Assembly (NCBI RefSeq): GCF_001420995.1
Contig: NZ_CP012184.1
Coordinates: 1,968,501 to 2,032,500 of the forward strand
Direction of reading: 5' to 3'
DNA length: 64,000 nucleotides
DNA from: Pseudonocardia sp. EC080619-01
Lineage (GTDB): Bacteria > Actinomycetota > Actinomycetes > Mycobacteriales > Pseudonocardiaceae
The notes beneath the pieces were generated by a model. The model did no database searches, was not told the origin of the DNA, and saw only the letters and a program-made list of their open reading frames with translations. The translations under genes and the position numbers were made by a program. This document shows positions 36,742-46,385 of the stretch, piece by piece. The number at the start of each line of letters is the position of its first letter. Positions within the stretch are counted from its first letter, which is position 1.

Positions 36742-37167
36742 TCACCCGCGCTGCGGCGGGACGGCGTCGGGGCGTGGGACGAGGGTCGTGAGCTCGGGCA
36801 CGTCCCGCGCCAGTCCCTCGTCGAGCGTGGCCGGCGACGCGCCCGGGACGGCGGCCACGAGGCTCGTGAGGTAGGCGTCCGTCACCTGCCGGTGTCCGCC
36901 CACGTGGCCGAGACGGGCGTCGGCGAAGGACAGGGAGTCCGGCCAGAACTCGCATCCGGGGAGCGCGTGCACGGCCCGGAGGAGCCCGGTCGCCGTCGAC
37001 GGTGTCTCCCCGGCCCGGACCAGGAACCGGACGAGCGCGCCCTCCACCACGGGGCACAGGGCGAAACGCTCGATGCGTGCACCCCACGCGGACGCCCTGT
37101 CGTGGTGTTCGTGTTCCGTGACGGTGAGCGCGATCAGGACGTTCGCATCGAGGAGGTAGGTCGTCAC
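36742..37167 (-). CDS. PIN-domain ribonuclease toxin (VapC-like)
   Basis: A 141-residue PIN protein. The acidic catalytic residues appear in TTYLLDANVLIAL (D7), PVVEGALVRFL (E42), FWPDSLSFADAR (D76) and QVTDAYLTSLVA (D96), the expected four-acid set that binds Mg for RNA cleavage. VapC toxins cut tRNA or rRNA and are normally neutralised by a VapB partner encoded just upstream. GTG 37167 overlaps the stop of such a frame by 4 bp (37164), but that frame is short and lacks a good start. The chromosomal setting beside a dienelactone hydrolase gives no further clue. Confidence 0.85.
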   Translation of the reverse strand: MTTYLLDANVLIALTVTEHEHHDRASAWGARIERFALCPVVEGALVRFLVRAGETPSTATGLLRAVHALPGCEFWPDSLSFADARLGHVGGHRQVTDAYLTSLVAAVPGASPATLDEGLARDVPELTTLVPRPDAVPPQRG

Positions 37168-37286
37168 TCCTCGTCCACCGTGGCCGCGACGTCCTCCGAG
37201 GTGACCCGCCGTCCCACGCTCACGACCGGGAATCCGGACCGGTCGTCGTCGACACCGATCACGGCGGGCTCCCCGAGCTGGATCAA
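37164..37286 (-). CDS. candidate VapB-type antitoxin, possibly 5'-truncated
   Basis: The frame ending at 37164 is open back to 37349 and encodes AELAARGLIQLGEPAVIGVD, then PVVSVGRRVTSEDVAATVDEE, a tail that looks like VapB antitoxins. No ATG or GTG lies in the first 21 codons; the first usable start is TTG 37286 (40 residues), without a clear ribosome-binding site. The stop overlaps the toxin start by 4 bp, the normal coupled arrangement. A stop codon and the divergent dienelactone hydrolase start cut the frame upstream. Either a short antitoxin with a TTG start or a decayed one is possible. Confidence 0.4.
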   Translation of the reverse strand: MIQLGEPAVIGVDDDRSGFPVVSVGRRVTSEDVAATVDEE

Positions 37287-37345
37287 CCCGCGCGCCGCCA
37301 GCTCCGCGACCCCGATCGAGGGCGTCCGGTCCCTAGGCTGTTCCC

Positions 37346-38068
37346 ATGGTCAGCACTCGCTACGAGTCGATCGGGACACCGGACGGCGCGTTCGACGCGT
37401 TCTGCGCGGCGCCCGACGGGCCCGGCGCCCCGGCCGTCCTGGTCTTCCTGGTCTTCCAGGAGGTCTTCGGGATCAACGACAACATCCGCGGGCTGGCGGT
37501 CCGGCTGGCCGAGGCAGGCTTCCTGGCGCTGGCACCGGACGTCTTCTGGCGCATCGAGCCGCGCTTCGAACGCAAGGACGAGTCGGGGCTGGCCGACGGC
37601 TTCGCGATGGTGCAGCAGCTCGATCTCGACCTCGCCGCCGCCGACATCACCGCCACGATGGCGCACACGCTGGCGATGCCGGGGTGCGACGGGCGGATCG
37701 GCGGCGTCGGGTTCTGCCTCGGCGGCACGCTCGCCTACCTGTTCGCCACCACGTCACGCGTGGCGGGCCGCGGACCGGACGCCGTCGTCTCGTACTACGG
37801 CTCCGGCGTGAACGGCCTGCTCGGTTCGGCGGACAGCATCGAGTGCCCGATGCTGTTCCACTACGGGGCGGACGACCCGTACATCCCCACCGAGCAGATC
37901 GACGAGGTCGAGCGGGCCCTGGCCGGTCGCGCCGACGTCACCCTGCACCGCTACGACGCCGGGCACGCGTTCTCCAACTGGGACGCCCCGTCGATGTACG
38001 ACGAGTCCGCCGCGCGGCCGGCGTGGGACCGGACGATCCGGTTCCTCGACCGGCACCTCCGCACCTGA
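37346..38068 (+). CDS. dienelactone hydrolase family protein
   Basis: A 240-residue alpha/beta hydrolase. The catalytic Cys lies in VGFCLGGTLAY (about residue 119), Asp in HYGADDPYIP (about 176) and His in DAGHAFSNW (about 209), the dienelactone hydrolase triad; QEVFGIND near residue 38 carries the conserved Glu. Just before it the protein reads VLVFLVFQ, caused by a 9-bp tandem duplication of CTGGTCTTC near 37440-37457. The start is ATG 37346. Members hydrolyse carboxymethylenebutenolide or related esters; no aromatic degradation genes lie nearby, so the substrate is open. Confidence 0.86.
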   Translation: MVSTRYESIGTPDGAFDAFCAAPDGPGAPAVLVFLVFQEVFGINDNIRGLAVRLAEAGFLALAPDVFWRIEPRFERKDESGLADGFAMVQQLDLDLAAADITATMAHTLAMPGCDGRIGGVGFCLGGTLAYLFATTSRVAGRGPDAVVSYYGSGVNGLLGSADSIECPMLFHYGADDPYIPTEQIDEVERALAGRADVTLHRYDAGHAFSNWDAPSMYDESAARPAWDRTIRFLDRHLRT

Positions 38069-38082
38069 GGCCGCGAGGACGG

Positions 38083-38920
38083 ATGGGTGTCCTGGCGGCA
38101 GGACGACGCCACTCGGTCGCATGCCGGACGGACGGCACGGTCGTCGCGACCGGGGACGGCCGGGCCGGCGAGTGCGACGTCGGCGGGTGGACCGGCGTCG
38201 TCGCCGTGGCGGTGGGCAACGTCCACACCGCGGCCAACACAGGCAGGGCCCACACGGTCGGACTCCGCTGCGACGGGACGGTGCTCGCGACCGGCTGGAA
38301 CGGCGACGGGCAGTGCACCGTGGACGGGTGGCGGAGTGTCACAGCGGTCGCAGCCGGATGGCGCCGGACCCTCGGGCTGCTCGCGGACGGCACCGTGGTG
38401 GCTGCAGGGAGGGATGCCGAAGGGCAGTGCCGGGTCGCGGACTGGCGTGGGGTGCGGGCCCTCGCCTGCGGTGACTGGCACTCCGTCGGGGTGCTGGTGG
38501 ACGGGACGGCCGTCGCCACCGGGAACGACCGGCGCGGCCAGTGCCGGGTCGAGGAGTGGCGCGACCTGGTGGACGTCGGCGCCGGTGCGCTGCACACCGT
38601 CGGGCTGAGAGCCGGCGGCACCGTCGTCGCGGCGCCCGGCGACGGGCCGGGCACCGTGGCCGTCAGGGCGTGGCGGGACGTCGTCGCGCTGTCGGCCGGC
38701 AGCCACCACACCGTGGCGTTGCGCGCGGACGGCACGGTCCTGGCCGCCGGGGACGACGCCCACGGGCAGTGCGACGTGCAGGAATGGCGTGATGTCGTCG
38801 CGGTGGCGGCCGGTTCCACCCACACTCTCGGGCTCCGGGCGGACGGGACGGTCGTCGCCGCCGGGAACGACGCGGACCGGCGGTGCCGGGTCGGTGGGTG
38901 GAGCGGAGTCCGGTCGGCGC

Positions 38921-38931
<11 letters not shown>
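38083..38931 (+). CDS. RCC1-like seven-repeat beta-propeller protein
   Basis: A 282-residue protein made almost wholly of seven RCC1-like repeats of about 38-40 residues, each of the form DGTV-x-A-T/A-G-x3-GQC-x-V-x-x-W-x-x-V-x-A-V-A-x-G-x-x-HT-x-GL-R-A. Seven repeats would close one propeller. A Cys recurs at the GQC position in most repeats. Repeat 1 has an eight-residue insertion (HTAANTGRAHT) and repeat 5 is divergent (VAAPGDGPGTVAV). There is no signal peptide or other domain. Bacterial RCC1 proteins are usually taken to bind partners; the ligand is unknown. The stop overlaps the ychF stop by 11 bp (convergent). Confidence 0.75.
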
Positions 38932-39994
<1,063 letters not shown>

Positions 39995-40018
39995 GGACGA
40001 CCAGGGTAGTCGCGCCGG

Positions 40019-40696
40019 TCAGCCGGGTTCGAGCCGGTAGCCCGCCCCGCGCACCGTCGCGATCCAGTCGGGCCCGAGCTTGCGCCGCAGGTAGCGGACG
40101 TAGACGTCCACGACGTTGGACGACGTGGCCGCCGCGCTGTACTCCGAGCCCCACACCAGGCGGAGCAACTGGTCCCGGGACAGCACCTGCCCGGGGTGCC
40201 GCAGGAACGTCTCGGCCAGCGCGAACTCCCGCGCCGACAGCTCGACCGCGTGGCCGTGCAGGGTCACCAGCCGGGTCCGCGGGTCCAGCTCCAGCCCGCG
40301 GTGGGCCAGCACCTCCGGGTCCGGGGCGGGCCGGGCCCGTTCGAGCCGCAGCTGCACCCGGGCCAGGAGCTCCTCGAACTGGAACGGCTTGGCCATGTAG
40401 TCGTCGGCGCCACCGGTCAGCCCGGCCACGGTGTCGTGCACGCTGTCCCGCGCCGTCAGGATGATCACGGGGATGGCGCTGCCCGCCGCGCGGAGCCGGC
40501 GGAGCACGTCGAAGCCGTCCATCCCGGGCAGTCCGATGTCGAGCACCATCAGGTCGAACCCGCCGGTGAGGGCGTGGTCGTGGACACCGGTGCCGTCGGC
40601 GACGACGGTCACCCCGAACCCGGCGGCGACCAGGCCCTTCTTGAGGAACGACGCGATCCGCGGCTCGTCCTCGGCGACCAGGATCCGGCTGCTCAC
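40019..40696 (-). CDS. OmpR/PhoB-family response regulator
   Basis: A 225-residue response regulator. Receiver: LVAEDEPRI (acidic pocket), LMVLDIGLPGMDG with the phospho-acceptor D53, TARDS and the conserved Lys in MAKPFQFEELLAR. The C-terminal winged helix (about residues 125-225) ends in VVDVYVRYLRRKLG and TVRGAGYRLEP, typical of OmpR/PhoB. The start is ATG 40696, overlapping the kinase stop by 4 bp; the kinase gene is upstream in the same operon and is the obvious partner. Target genes are unknown. Confidence 0.93.
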   Translation of the reverse strand: MSSRILVAEDEPRIASFLKKGLVAAGFGVTVVADGTGVHDHALTGGFDLMVLDIGLPGMDGFDVLRRLRAAGSAIPVIILTARDSVHDTVAGLTGGADDYMAKPFQFEELLARVQLRLERARPAPDPEVLAHRGLELDPRTRLVTLHGHAVELSAREFALAETFLRHPGQVLSRDQLLRLVWGSEYSAAATSSNVVDVYVRYLRRKLGPDWIATVRGAGYRLEPG

Positions 40697-42177
40697 GTCT
40701 CGCTCCTCGGCAGGTCCAGTGTGAACGTCGCGCCGTGCCCGGGGGTGCTCTCCAGCAGCACGCGGCCCCCGTGCGTCGTCGCGATCGCCTCGACGATCGA
40801 CAGTCCCAGCCCCGCGCCGTCGGAGCGCGGCGCGTTCTCACCACGGGCGAACCGGCGGAACACCCGGTGCCGGTCCTCGGGCGCGACACCGGGGCCGCCG
40901 TCGGCGACCCAGACACGGAGCCGGTCCCCCACCGCCTCGGATCCGAGCGCGATCCGGTCGCCCGTACCGGTGAACCGGGTCGCGTTGTCCGCCAGCGCGA
41001 CGACGGCCTGGGTGATCCGGTGCGGATCCATCCGGGCGTGCACGTGCGCGACGGACTCCAGCTGCCAGTCCCGGTCGGCCAGCCCGGTCAGCTTGTCGAA
41101 CAGCTCCCGGGTCAGCTCGGCGACGTCGACGGACTCCGGCCGGAGCAACGACGGCTGCTCGGCGCGGGTCAGCGCGAGCATCTCGGAGACGAGCCGGTTC
41201 ATCCGTTCCAGCTCGTCGTCGACCAGTGCGACGGTCTCGGTGACGTCCTCGGGGTCACGCGCGTCCAGGACGCCCAGGTGCCCACGGACGATCGTGATCG
41301 GTGTGCGGAGCTCGTGGCCGGCGTCGTCGACGAAGCGGCGCTGGGCCTGCATGCCCGACTGCACGCGGTCGAGCATCGCGTTGAGCGTCCCGGCCAGCTC
41401 GGCGATCTCGTCGCGGGCCCGCGCGTGCTGCGGGACCCGCCGCGAGAGGTCGCTGCCGGTGATCGTCCGCGCGGTGGCGGCGACGTCGCGCAGCGGGCGC
41501 AGGATCCGCCCCGCGACCAGCCAGGCACCGACGGCGCTGAGCAGCGCCGTACCGAACCCGACCAGGCCCATCAGCCGCGCCGCCTCGTTCGCGAACTCGT
41601 GCTCCTGCTCGGTGAAGTAGCCGATCACGATGACGCCGGTCGACGGGTCGCCCGCCAGCCCGACCGGCAGCGCCGACCAGCGGACCTCACCGGCCTCGCT
41701 GAAGTAGGAACCGCTGGTCAGCCGCGGGACGTCGGCGACGAGCCGGTTGAACCCCGGGTCCTCGCGCAGCAGCACCCGCGGGCTGGTGCGGCGGGACTCC
41801 CAGCGGAACTCGCCGTCGAGGTAGCCGAGGAACTTCTCGTTCGGACGCGCGACGTTCGCCGCGATCACCGAACGGAGGATCTCGTCGACCGAGCCGTAGG
41901 GCCGGCCGGTCGTCGGGTTGATGCCGGTCACCGTCACCCGGGCGAACTCGGCGGTCTCGGAGCGCAGCGCCTCGTCGATCCGGCGGTCCGACTCGTTGAT
42001 CAGCAGCAGCCAGGTCACGAACGTGACGACGCCCAGCGACGCGAGCACGAGCAGCAGCACCCAGCCCACGATGCGGGTGCGGGCCGCGGTGGCCCGGCCC
42101 GCACGTCGGCCCTCGGGGCCGGCGTCGACGGCCTCGGTCGCGATGATCGCCTCCTCTGCTGCCCGGGTCCCCACCAT
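40693..42177 (-). CDS. sensor histidine kinase
   Basis: A 494-residue membrane kinase: TM1 TRIVGWVLLLVLASLGVVTF (about residues 38-58), an extracytoplasmic sensor of about 130 residues, TM2 GLVGFGTALLSAVGAWLVAG, a HAMP linker, and a HisKA domain with DDAGHELRTPITIV whose His is the phosphoryl site. N-box DNATRF, G1 DGGPGV and G2 GAGLGLSIV complete the ATPase. Its stop overlaps the response-regulator start. ATG 42177 was chosen; the frame to 42297 runs into sequence that lacks a signal. The stimulus is unknown. Confidence 0.92.
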   Translation of the reverse strand: MVGTRAAEEAIIATEAVDAGPEGRRAGRATAARTRIVGWVLLLVLASLGVVTFVTWLLLINESDRRIDEALRSETAEFARVTVTGINPTTGRPYGSVDEILRSVIAANVARPNEKFLGYLDGEFRWESRRTSPRVLLREDPGFNRLVADVPRLTSGSYFSEAGEVRWSALPVGLAGDPSTGVIVIGYFTEQEHEFANEAARLMGLVGFGTALLSAVGAWLVAGRILRPLRDVAATARTITGSDLSRRVPQHARARDEIAELAGTLNAMLDRVQSGMQAQRRFVDDAGHELRTPITIVRGHLGVLDARDPEDVTETVALVDDELERMNRLVSEMLALTRAEQPSLLRPESVDVAELTRELFDKLTGLADRDWQLESVAHVHARMDPHRITQAVVALADNATRFTGTGDRIALGSEAVGDRLRVWVADGGPGVAPEDRHRVFRRFARGENAPRSDGAGLGLSIVEAIATTHGGRVLLESTPGHGATFTLDLPRSET

Positions 42178-42388
42178 GATCCCGTACGACGCGGGGTGCG
42201 CGTCGGCGAGGCCCCCTTGCCAAAGGTCACGGACCGTCGCTGTCACTAGGCCGAGCGGAGTACGACATACTGCGCCGAGCACCCGGTCGTGACGCACCGT
42301 TCGTCGGCACGACCGGTGGCATCACCCCACGGACGCAACACCGGCCCGCACGGGGTGGAAGCTGCGGCGCCGAGACCGAGGGGGATTC

Positions 42389-42931
42389 ATGCGCCTGCCG
42401 GGAATGCACGCCCTGCTGACCGCCGGGGTGGCGGTGCTCGCCACCGCCGGCACCGTCTCCGCGGTGTCGCTGACGGCGACCGGTGCCGAGGAGGCCGCGC
42501 TGCCGCCCGCGACGCCGGCCACCTCGGCGCCGCCGCCCGCGCCGGCCCCGCCGCCGGTCGTCGCGCCGCCGCCCGCGGCACCGGTCGAGGACGAGGCGTC
42601 GAGCGACGGCGGATCGCGCGGATCCGGATCGTCGGACTCGGGGCCGGGCTCGTCCGGCTCGGGTTCGTCGGGCTCCGGTTCGTCCGGCTCGGGCACCTCC
42701 GGAACCGGGAACTCCGGATCCGGCGGGTCCGGATCCGGCAGCTCCGGATCCGGCGGGTCCGGATCCGGCGGATCGGGTTCCGGCGCCGAGCGGCCCGACC
42801 CGCCGCGCGCCACGCCGGACGACGACGGCGTCCCGCCCCGCGGCCGCCCCGACGACCCGGGCGAGCGGGAGCAGCAGGTCGAGTTCGCCTGCGAGCAGGG
42901 CTGGCTCTCCGGCTCGGTCTGCGGGAGCTGA
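42389..42931 (+). CDS. secreted Pro/Ser/Gly-rich protein with a short cysteine tail
   Basis: A 180-residue predicted exported protein: signal peptide (residues 1-31, LLTAGVAVLATAGTVSAV), a Pro/Ala-rich stretch, a Ser/Gly tract of SGSG-type repeats (about residues 72-131) encoded by near-identical TCCGGATCCGGC DNA repeats, and a C-terminal segment with FACEQGWLSGSVCGS holding two Cys that could form a loop. This is a wall-spanning linker ending in a small motif. Family unknown. The start is ATG 42389; the kinase gene starts 210 bp away on the other strand. The repeat tract is prone to slippage and assembly error. Confidence 0.68.
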   Translation: MRLPGMHALLTAGVAVLATAGTVSAVSLTATGAEEAALPPATPATSAPPPAPAPPPVVAPPPAAPVEDEASSDGGSRGSGSSDSGPGSSGSGSSGSGSSGSGTSGTGNSGSGGSGSGSSGSGGSGSGGSGSGAERPDPPRATPDDDGVPPRGRPDDPGEREQQVEFACEQGWLSGSVCGS

Positions 42932-43007
42932 ACGGCTCGTCGCGGGTCCGATACCCGCGACCGATTCCCGCGAGTCCCGGGCGGTGCGCGGTGGCACAGT
43001 CGGTGTC

Positions 43008-44492
43008 GTGCTGCTCGACCACGACACCTGTTACCGCGCCGTCGCCGCGAAGGACCAGCGGTTCGACGGCCAGTTCGTCACGGCGGTGCGCACGACCGGC
43101 ATCTACTGCAGGCCGTCCTGCCCGGTGCCGCCACCGAAGGCACGCAACGTCGAGTTCCTGCGCACGGCGGCGGCCGCCCAGTCGGCCGGCTACCGGGCGT
43201 GCCGGCGGTGCCTGCCCGATGCCGTCCCGGGGTCCCCGGAGTGGAACCTGCGGGCGGACGCCGCCGGGCGGGCGATGCGGCTGATCGCCGACGGCGTCGT
43301 CGAACGGGAGGGGGTGCCCGGGCTCGCGTCGCGACTCGGGTACTCGCCCCGGCAGCTCGGCCGGATCCTCACCGCCGAGCTCGGCGCCGGGCCGCTCGCG
43401 CTGGCCCGCGCGCAGCGCGCGCACACCGCCCGCGTCCTGGTGGAGACGACGCCGCTCGGCCTGGCCGACGTCGCGTTCGCCGCCGGGTTCGGCAGCGTGC
43501 GCCAGTTCAACGACACCGTCCGCGGCGTCTACGGCGTACCGCCGTCACGGCTCCGGAGCGAGGCCGCGCGGCGGCGGGGTGCGGCGCACGCGGCACCGGG
43601 GACGATCACGCTCCGGCTGCCGTACCGGGCCCCGTTCGACCCGCACGGGTTGCTCGATCACCTGGCCGCCCGCGCCGTCGACCGGGTCGAACGCGTCGAC
43701 GGCGGCACCTACCGGCGGACGCTGCGCCTGCCGCACGGCCCGGCGTCGGTCGCGCTCGACCTGACCGCCCGGCCCGGCGCCGTGCTGGCGACGCTGCGCA
43801 CGACCGACCCGCGCGACGTCGGCCCGGCGGTGTCCCGGCTGCGCCGGCTGCTCGATCTCGACGCCGACCCGCTCGCCGTCGACACCGCGCTGGCCGCCGA
43901 CCCGGTCCTCGCCCCGCTCGTCGCGGCGACGCCGGGGATCCGGCTGGCGGGCACCGCCGATCCGGCCGAGACGGCCGTCCGCACCGTGCTCGGCCAGCAG
44001 GTCTCGGTCGCCGCGGCACGGACCGCGGCGTCCCGGATCGCGGCGTCGCACGGGACGGAGCTGCCACCCGCCCTGCGCGACGACGACGGCCCCGACCTGC
44101 TCTTCCCCGCCCCGGAGACGCTCGCCGACGTCGAGCTCGCCGGTCCGGCGCGGCGCGCCGCCTCGCTGCGCGGGCTGTGCTCCGCGCTCGCGTCGGGAGA
44201 GCTCGTGCTCGACGCCGGACGCGAACCCGACGCGCTGCGCGCCGAGCTGCGGACGCTGCCCGGGATCGGGCCGTGGAGCGCCGGCTACCTCGCGATGCGG
44301 GTGCTCGGCGATCCCGACGAACTGCTGGCGTCGGACCTCGCGGTGCGCCGCGGGGCCGCGGCGCTCGGCCTGCCCGGCGAGGAGGACGCGCTCACCGGGC
44401 GCGCCCGCGCCTGGGCGCCCTGGCGGTCCTACGCCGCCACCCATCTCTGGCGGGCGGCCACGTCCGCCCCCGCCGTCAGGAGGAACGCATGA
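43008..44492 (+). CDS. Ada N-domain / AraC HTH / AlkA DNA glycosylase fusion
   Basis: A 494-residue DNA-alkylation repair fusion. Residues 1-75 are the Ada methyl-phosphotriester domain with zinc cysteines C34, C38, C65 and C68 (GIYCRPSCP, YRACRRCLPD). An AraC-type helix-turn-helix follows (about 80-180). The AlkA half (about 190-494) has the AlkA N-domain, helix-hairpin-helix LPGIGPWSAGYLAM and the catalytic Asp in LLASDLAVRRG. It excises 3-methyladenine and related bases and may auto-regulate after methyl transfer to C34. GTG 43008 starts just before the Ada domain. ogt overlaps the stop by 4 bp, so the two form an adaptive-response operon. Confidence 0.9.
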   Translation: MLLDHDTCYRAVAAKDQRFDGQFVTAVRTTGIYCRPSCPVPPPKARNVEFLRTAAAAQSAGYRACRRCLPDAVPGSPEWNLRADAAGRAMRLIADGVVEREGVPGLASRLGYSPRQLGRILTAELGAGPLALARAQRAHTARVLVETTPLGLADVAFAAGFGSVRQFNDTVRGVYGVPPSRLRSEAARRRGAAHAAPGTITLRLPYRAPFDPHGLLDHLAARAVDRVERVDGGTYRRTLRLPHGPASVALDLTARPGAVLATLRTTDPRDVGPAVSRLRRLLDLDADPLAVDTALAADPVLAPLVAATPGIRLAGTADPAETAVRTVLGQQVSVAAARTAASRIAASHGTELPPALRDDDGPDLLFPAPETLADVELAGPARRAASLRGLCSALASGELVLDAGREPDALRAELRTLPGIGPWSAGYLAMRVLGDPDELLASDLAVRRGAAALGLPGEEDALTGRARAWAPWRSYAATHLWRAATSAPAVRRNA

Positions 44493-45001
44493 GCACCGCC
44501 GTCTGGGCCACCCGGGACACCCCGGCCGGGCCCTTCACCGCCGTCGTCGACGCCGACGGGTACGTCCTCGCCTCGGGCTGGACGGGCTCGGTCGACGACC
44601 TGCTGCCGCTGATCCACGACTCGCTGGCCCCCACCGGGGTGACCGAGGGCGACATCGGTGCGGTCGGCGACGCGATCGACCGCTACCACGACGGCGACCT
44701 GTCGGCCGTCGACGGCGTCGCGGTCCGCCAGCGGTCCGGCCCGTACCGCGAGCACGCCTGGGACGTCCTGCGCACGGTGCCCGCCGGCGCCCCGGTCACC
44801 TACACCGGGTACGCCGAGAAGACCGGCCGGCCGGCCGCCGTGCGGGCCGCGGCCGGCGCCTGCGCGCACAACGCGGCCGCCCTGTTCGTGCCGTGCCACC
44901 GGGTGCTGCGCACCGACGGCTCACTGGGCGGGTTCCGCTGGGGCCTGCCGGTCAAGCGGTGGCTGCTCGACCACGAGTCGGCCGACCTGCGGCTGGACTG
45001 A
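44489..45001 (+). CDS. ogt: methylated-DNA-protein cysteine methyltransferase
   Basis: A 170-residue O6-alkylguanine-DNA alkyltransferase. LFVPCHRVLRTDGSLGGFRW carries the acceptor cysteine (C136), and the preceding helix-turn-helix PVTYTGYAEKTGRPAAVRAA and the Asn hinge AHNAAAL are conserved. It repairs O6-methylguanine by irreversible transfer to its own cysteine. The ATG at 44489 overlaps the AlkA stop (ATGA), and AGGAGG-like sequence lies just ahead. A strong bidirectional terminator follows at 45021. Confidence 0.92.
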   Translation: MSTAVWATRDTPAGPFTAVVDADGYVLASGWTGSVDDLLPLIHDSLAPTGVTEGDIGAVGDAIDRYHDGDLSAVDGVAVRQRSGPYREHAWDVLRTVPAGAPVTYTGYAEKTGRPAAVRAAAGACAHNAAALFVPCHRVLRTDGSLGGFRWGLPVKRWLLDHESADLRLD

Positions 45002-45020
45002 CCCGCCGGGGGACCGTCCA

Positions 45021-45055
45021 CGGGGCCGTGCGTCCACTCCGGACGCACGGCCCCG
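45021..45055. terminator. bidirectional terminator, 15-bp perfect stem
   Basis: Arms 45021-45035 and 45041-45055 pair perfectly with a 5-nt loop, midway between the convergent stops of ogt (45001) and the secreted-protein gene (45065). Confidence 0.82.
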
Positions 45056-45064
45056 TCGTCGTGG

Positions 45065-45574
45065 TCAGGGTGCGGGGTAGAAGGACGTGACGCCCATCCG
45101 CTCCCCGATGCCGATCCTCCCGGTCGCGACGAAACGCCCCGGGATCGGCTCGAGCGCCTCCGACGCCGTGAACTCGACGGTGTCGGCCGGGACGAGCGCC
45201 GGGCCCTCGACCCGGACGTCGAACTGCACCGGGGTGCCGGGGCCGAAGTCGACCGGGCTCGCGGCACCGTCGGCGGGACCGGCGTAGGGCAGCTCCTGCG
45301 GCACCCCGGCGAGCGAGGCCGCCACCAGGTGCGGCCAGCCGTTGACCCGGCACGGCGCGGTGCCCGGGTCGGCGACGAGGCGGACCGTGTAGCTGCTGAA
45401 CCCGCCGGTCGACACACCCGGCCGGACGGTCGCCTGGACGTTCTCGGGCGCGCACGCCGTCGGTGCGGGCGGCGGGGGTGTCGTGGCCGCCGCGGCGTTC
45501 GCGACGCCGGCCGGGGCGAGTGCCAGACCCGCCGTGACGGCCAGTGCGGCGGCGGTACGGGTGATGGTGCGCAT
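45065..45574 (-). CDS. secreted DUF4232-like protein, paralogue 1 of 3
   Basis: A 169-residue secreted protein with a signal peptide (ALAVTAGLALAPAGVANA, cleavage near residue 27), then a region with PTACAPENVQATVRPG and APCRVNGWPHLVAASLAG, two cysteines spaced about 35 residues apart as in DUF4232-type domains, and a beta-rich C-terminal half ending RIGIGERMGV. The two neighbours upstream (45769, 46386) share the plan. Its function is unknown; DUF4232 proteins are common in actinobacterial envelopes. The start is ATG 45574, next to CATGGGTTCC-type sequence. Confidence 0.72.
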   Translation of the reverse strand: MRTITRTAAALAVTAGLALAPAGVANAAAATTPPPPAPTACAPENVQATVRPGVSTGGFSSYTVRLVADPGTAPCRVNGWPHLVAASLAGVPQELPYAGPADGAASPVDFGPGTPVQFDVRVEGPALVPADTVEFTASEALEPIPGRFVATGRIGIGERMGVTSFYPAP

Positions 45575-45665
45575 GGGTTCCCCTCGGGTGTCGGTGACGT
45601 CCGGCGGCCCGTCCACGGGCGGGGCGGTGTCCCCCCTCCCCTGCCCCGTGGACGGGTGCCGGTGT

Positions 45666-45710
45666 GCGGTCCCGGACGGGACCGCGCCGCGGGCCGGGTC
45701 CGGCCCGCGG
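45666..45710 (-). terminator. two adjacent hairpins after paralogue 2
   Basis: Stem 45666-45673/45678-45685 (8 bp, loop 4) is followed by stem 45687-45697/45700-45710 (11 bp, loop 2). Both lie between paralogue 2's stop (45769) and paralogue 1's start (45574), so they may end or reduce transcription between the two. Confidence 0.6.
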
Positions 45711-45768
45711 TGGCTCGGTGCTGCGGTTCAGCGGTGCGGCCCGGTCCCGCACGGATCGGCGCCGCGGG

Positions 45769-46293
45769 TCACTGCTGCCCGGTGACCGGCCCGATCCGGA
45801 TGCCCGCGTCGACCCCGATCGGGCCGTACGCGGTGAAGGCGCCCGGGATCTCCCCGTCCGGGGCGCCCGGGGTGAAGTCGACCTGGTCCGCCTGCGCAGG
45901 GCCGGGCGAGCTCGGGACCTGGACGTCGAACTGCACGGGATCGGCCGGGCCGAAGACCACCGGACGCGTCTGGTCGCCGTAGGGCACCGCGTCGACCGCA
46001 CGCGGCGAACCGTTCAGGCTGAACGTGACGTCGGACGGCGATCCCTGCAGGATGCAGTTCGCCGTCCCGGGCGCGGCGGTGAGCACCACCGAGTAGTGGC
46101 GGTGCCCGGCGCTCGACGGCGCCGGCTGCACGACCGCGTTCGTGTTCGCGGGGCGGCAGGCGCTGGGTGCGGGGTCGATCACCGGGTCGGCGCTCGCGAC
46201 CCCGGCGGGGACGAGCACCGCCCCGGCGGTGGCGACGGCGGCGGCCGCCGTCGCAGCGGTCCGTGCGATGGTGCGGGCGAGTCGGGTGTCCAT
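45769..46293 (-). CDS. secreted DUF4232-like protein, paralogue 2 of 3
   Basis: A 174-residue secreted protein with an Ala-rich signal peptide (to about residue 36, AGVASA). PSACRPANTNAVVQPAPSSA then ANCILQGSPSDVTFSLNGSP shows the same two-cysteine core as its neighbours, followed by VVFGPADPVQFDVQVPSSPG and EIPGAFTAYGPIGVDAGIRI, the shared C-terminal motif (G-P-I-x-V-D-A-G). ATG 46293 with GAGAGAGGTACC-type ribosome-binding sequence upstream. It is more similar to paralogue 3 than to paralogue 1 by eye. Confidence 0.74.
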   Translation of the reverse strand: MDTRLARTIARTAATAAAAVATAGAVLVPAGVASADPVIDPAPSACRPANTNAVVQPAPSSAGHRHYSVVLTAAPGTANCILQGSPSDVTFSLNGSPRAVDAVPYGDQTRPVVFGPADPVQFDVQVPSSPGPAQADQVDFTPGAPDGEIPGAFTAYGPIGVDAGIRIGPVTGQQ

Positions 46294-46385
46294 GGGTACC
46301 TCTCTCGGTCCTCGCGGTGCCGCTCCGGTGTCCCGGAGCGCTGGTGTCACGGCGGCCGGGCCGCCGGACGGGTCGGCGCCGTCGG

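Noticed and set aside
42700..42790. Tandem DNA repeat as a mobile or regulatory element
   Set aside because: The TCCGGATCCGGC repeats are simply the coding sequence of the Ser/Gly tract of the secreted protein.
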